The notes beneath the pieces were generated by a model. It worked only from the letters and a program-made list of their open reading frames with translations, had not been told where the DNA came from and ran no database searches. Shown here in pieces: positions 6,722-6,831 of a stretch of DNA of 6,831 nucleotides. Where the stretch lies: contig JACMJI010000269.1 of NCBI GenBank assembly GCA_014380705.1, positions 1 to 6,831 of the forward strand, read 5' to 3'. The stretch comes from Gorillibacterium sp. Lineage in GTDB: Bacteria; Bacillota; Bacilli; Paenibacillales; NBRC-103111. Both the position numbers and the translations under genes were made by a program. Numbering within the stretch: position 1 is the stretch's first letter; the number at the start of each line of letters is the position of its first letter.

Positions 6722-6764
6722 ACTATAAATGTATATTGTTAAATGTTTTCCAAATATATGTAAT
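6722..6764 (-). promoter_or_regulatory. Candidate phosphate-responsive promoter of the alkaline phosphatase gene
   Basis: On the minus strand a -10-like TATAGT (6727-6722) is preceded 9 bases upstream by TTAACA (6742-6737), an exact PhoP-box hexamer. Further hexamers occur at exact 11-base steps, TTGGAA (6753-6748) and ATTACA (6764-6759), though these are degenerate. PhoP-activated promoters of bacilli typically carry TTAACA-like repeats with about 5-base spacers ending just upstream of the -10 and lack a good -35, as seen here. The implied transcript start is near 6715, giving a leader of about 40 bases. Only one hexamer is exact, so regulation by phosphate starvation is an inference supported by gene identity. 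Confidence 0.45.
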
Positions 6765-6831
6765 CTTTAAAGCAGTTTTATATGAATAATTAGTAAAGAG
6801 AAGTCCAAAAATTGGAACGAAATTGATCGAC
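6765..6831. other. AT-rich intergenic sequence to the window edge
   Basis: No coding frame with a ribosome site was found. The only structure noticed is a short palindrome, TCCAA-AAA-TTGGA at 6804-6816, which could be an operator half or chance. Whatever lies upstream of the phosphatase is outside the window. Confidence 0.4.

Noticed and set aside
6732..6765. Divergent plus-strand promoter TTGTTA - 17 bases - TGTAAT
   Set aside because: It would fire into the phosphatase upstream region, leading to no visible plus-strand gene, and the AT-rich sequence gives such matches by chance.

Overview
The window looks like chromosomal DNA from a Gram-positive, spore-former-type Firmicute, most likely Paenibacillus or a relative. 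The evidence is strong purine-rich Shine-Dalgarno sites, a lipobox lipoprotein with no outer-membrane partners, a secreted alkaline phosphatase with a C-terminal copper-amine-oxidase-N-like domain (a fusion style common in Paenibacillaceae), and a COG4880-type beta-propeller protein. The genus is inferred from protein style only; nothing here proves it.

Layout: (1) Positions 1-2004, plus strand: a large secreted or membrane-anchored beta-propeller protein. Its true start lies left of the window, because the frame is open to base 1 and those codons read as part of a hydrophobic signal segment. (2) Positions 2005-2122: a short convergent intergenic region with a strong hairpin followed by a T-run, terminating the plus-strand gene. 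(3) Positions 4901-2123, minus strand: a compact three-gene unit of ABC ATPase, FtsX/MacB-type permease and lipoprotein. The first two overlap by ATGA and the third begins 8 bases after the permease stop. (4) Positions 6671-4968, minus strand: an alkaline phosphatase, followed by a terminator hairpin in the 66-base gap before the ABC unit. (5) Positions 6717-6831: the AT-rich upstream region of the phosphatase, with a candidate -10 element and an 11-base-periodic array resembling a PhoP box.

The most interesting part is the ABC unit. The permease has an unusual acidic/His-rich insert in its extracytoplasmic domain. The lipoprotein ends in a small domain resembling DUF3299 proteins. This combination recalls the Zrg-type (zinc-regulated) ABC systems of Gram-negative bacteria. 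It sits directly behind a zinc metalloenzyme, so a role in metal handling at the cell surface is a reasonable but unproven hypothesis.

No tRNA, rRNA, CRISPR array, insertion sequence or phage gene was seen.
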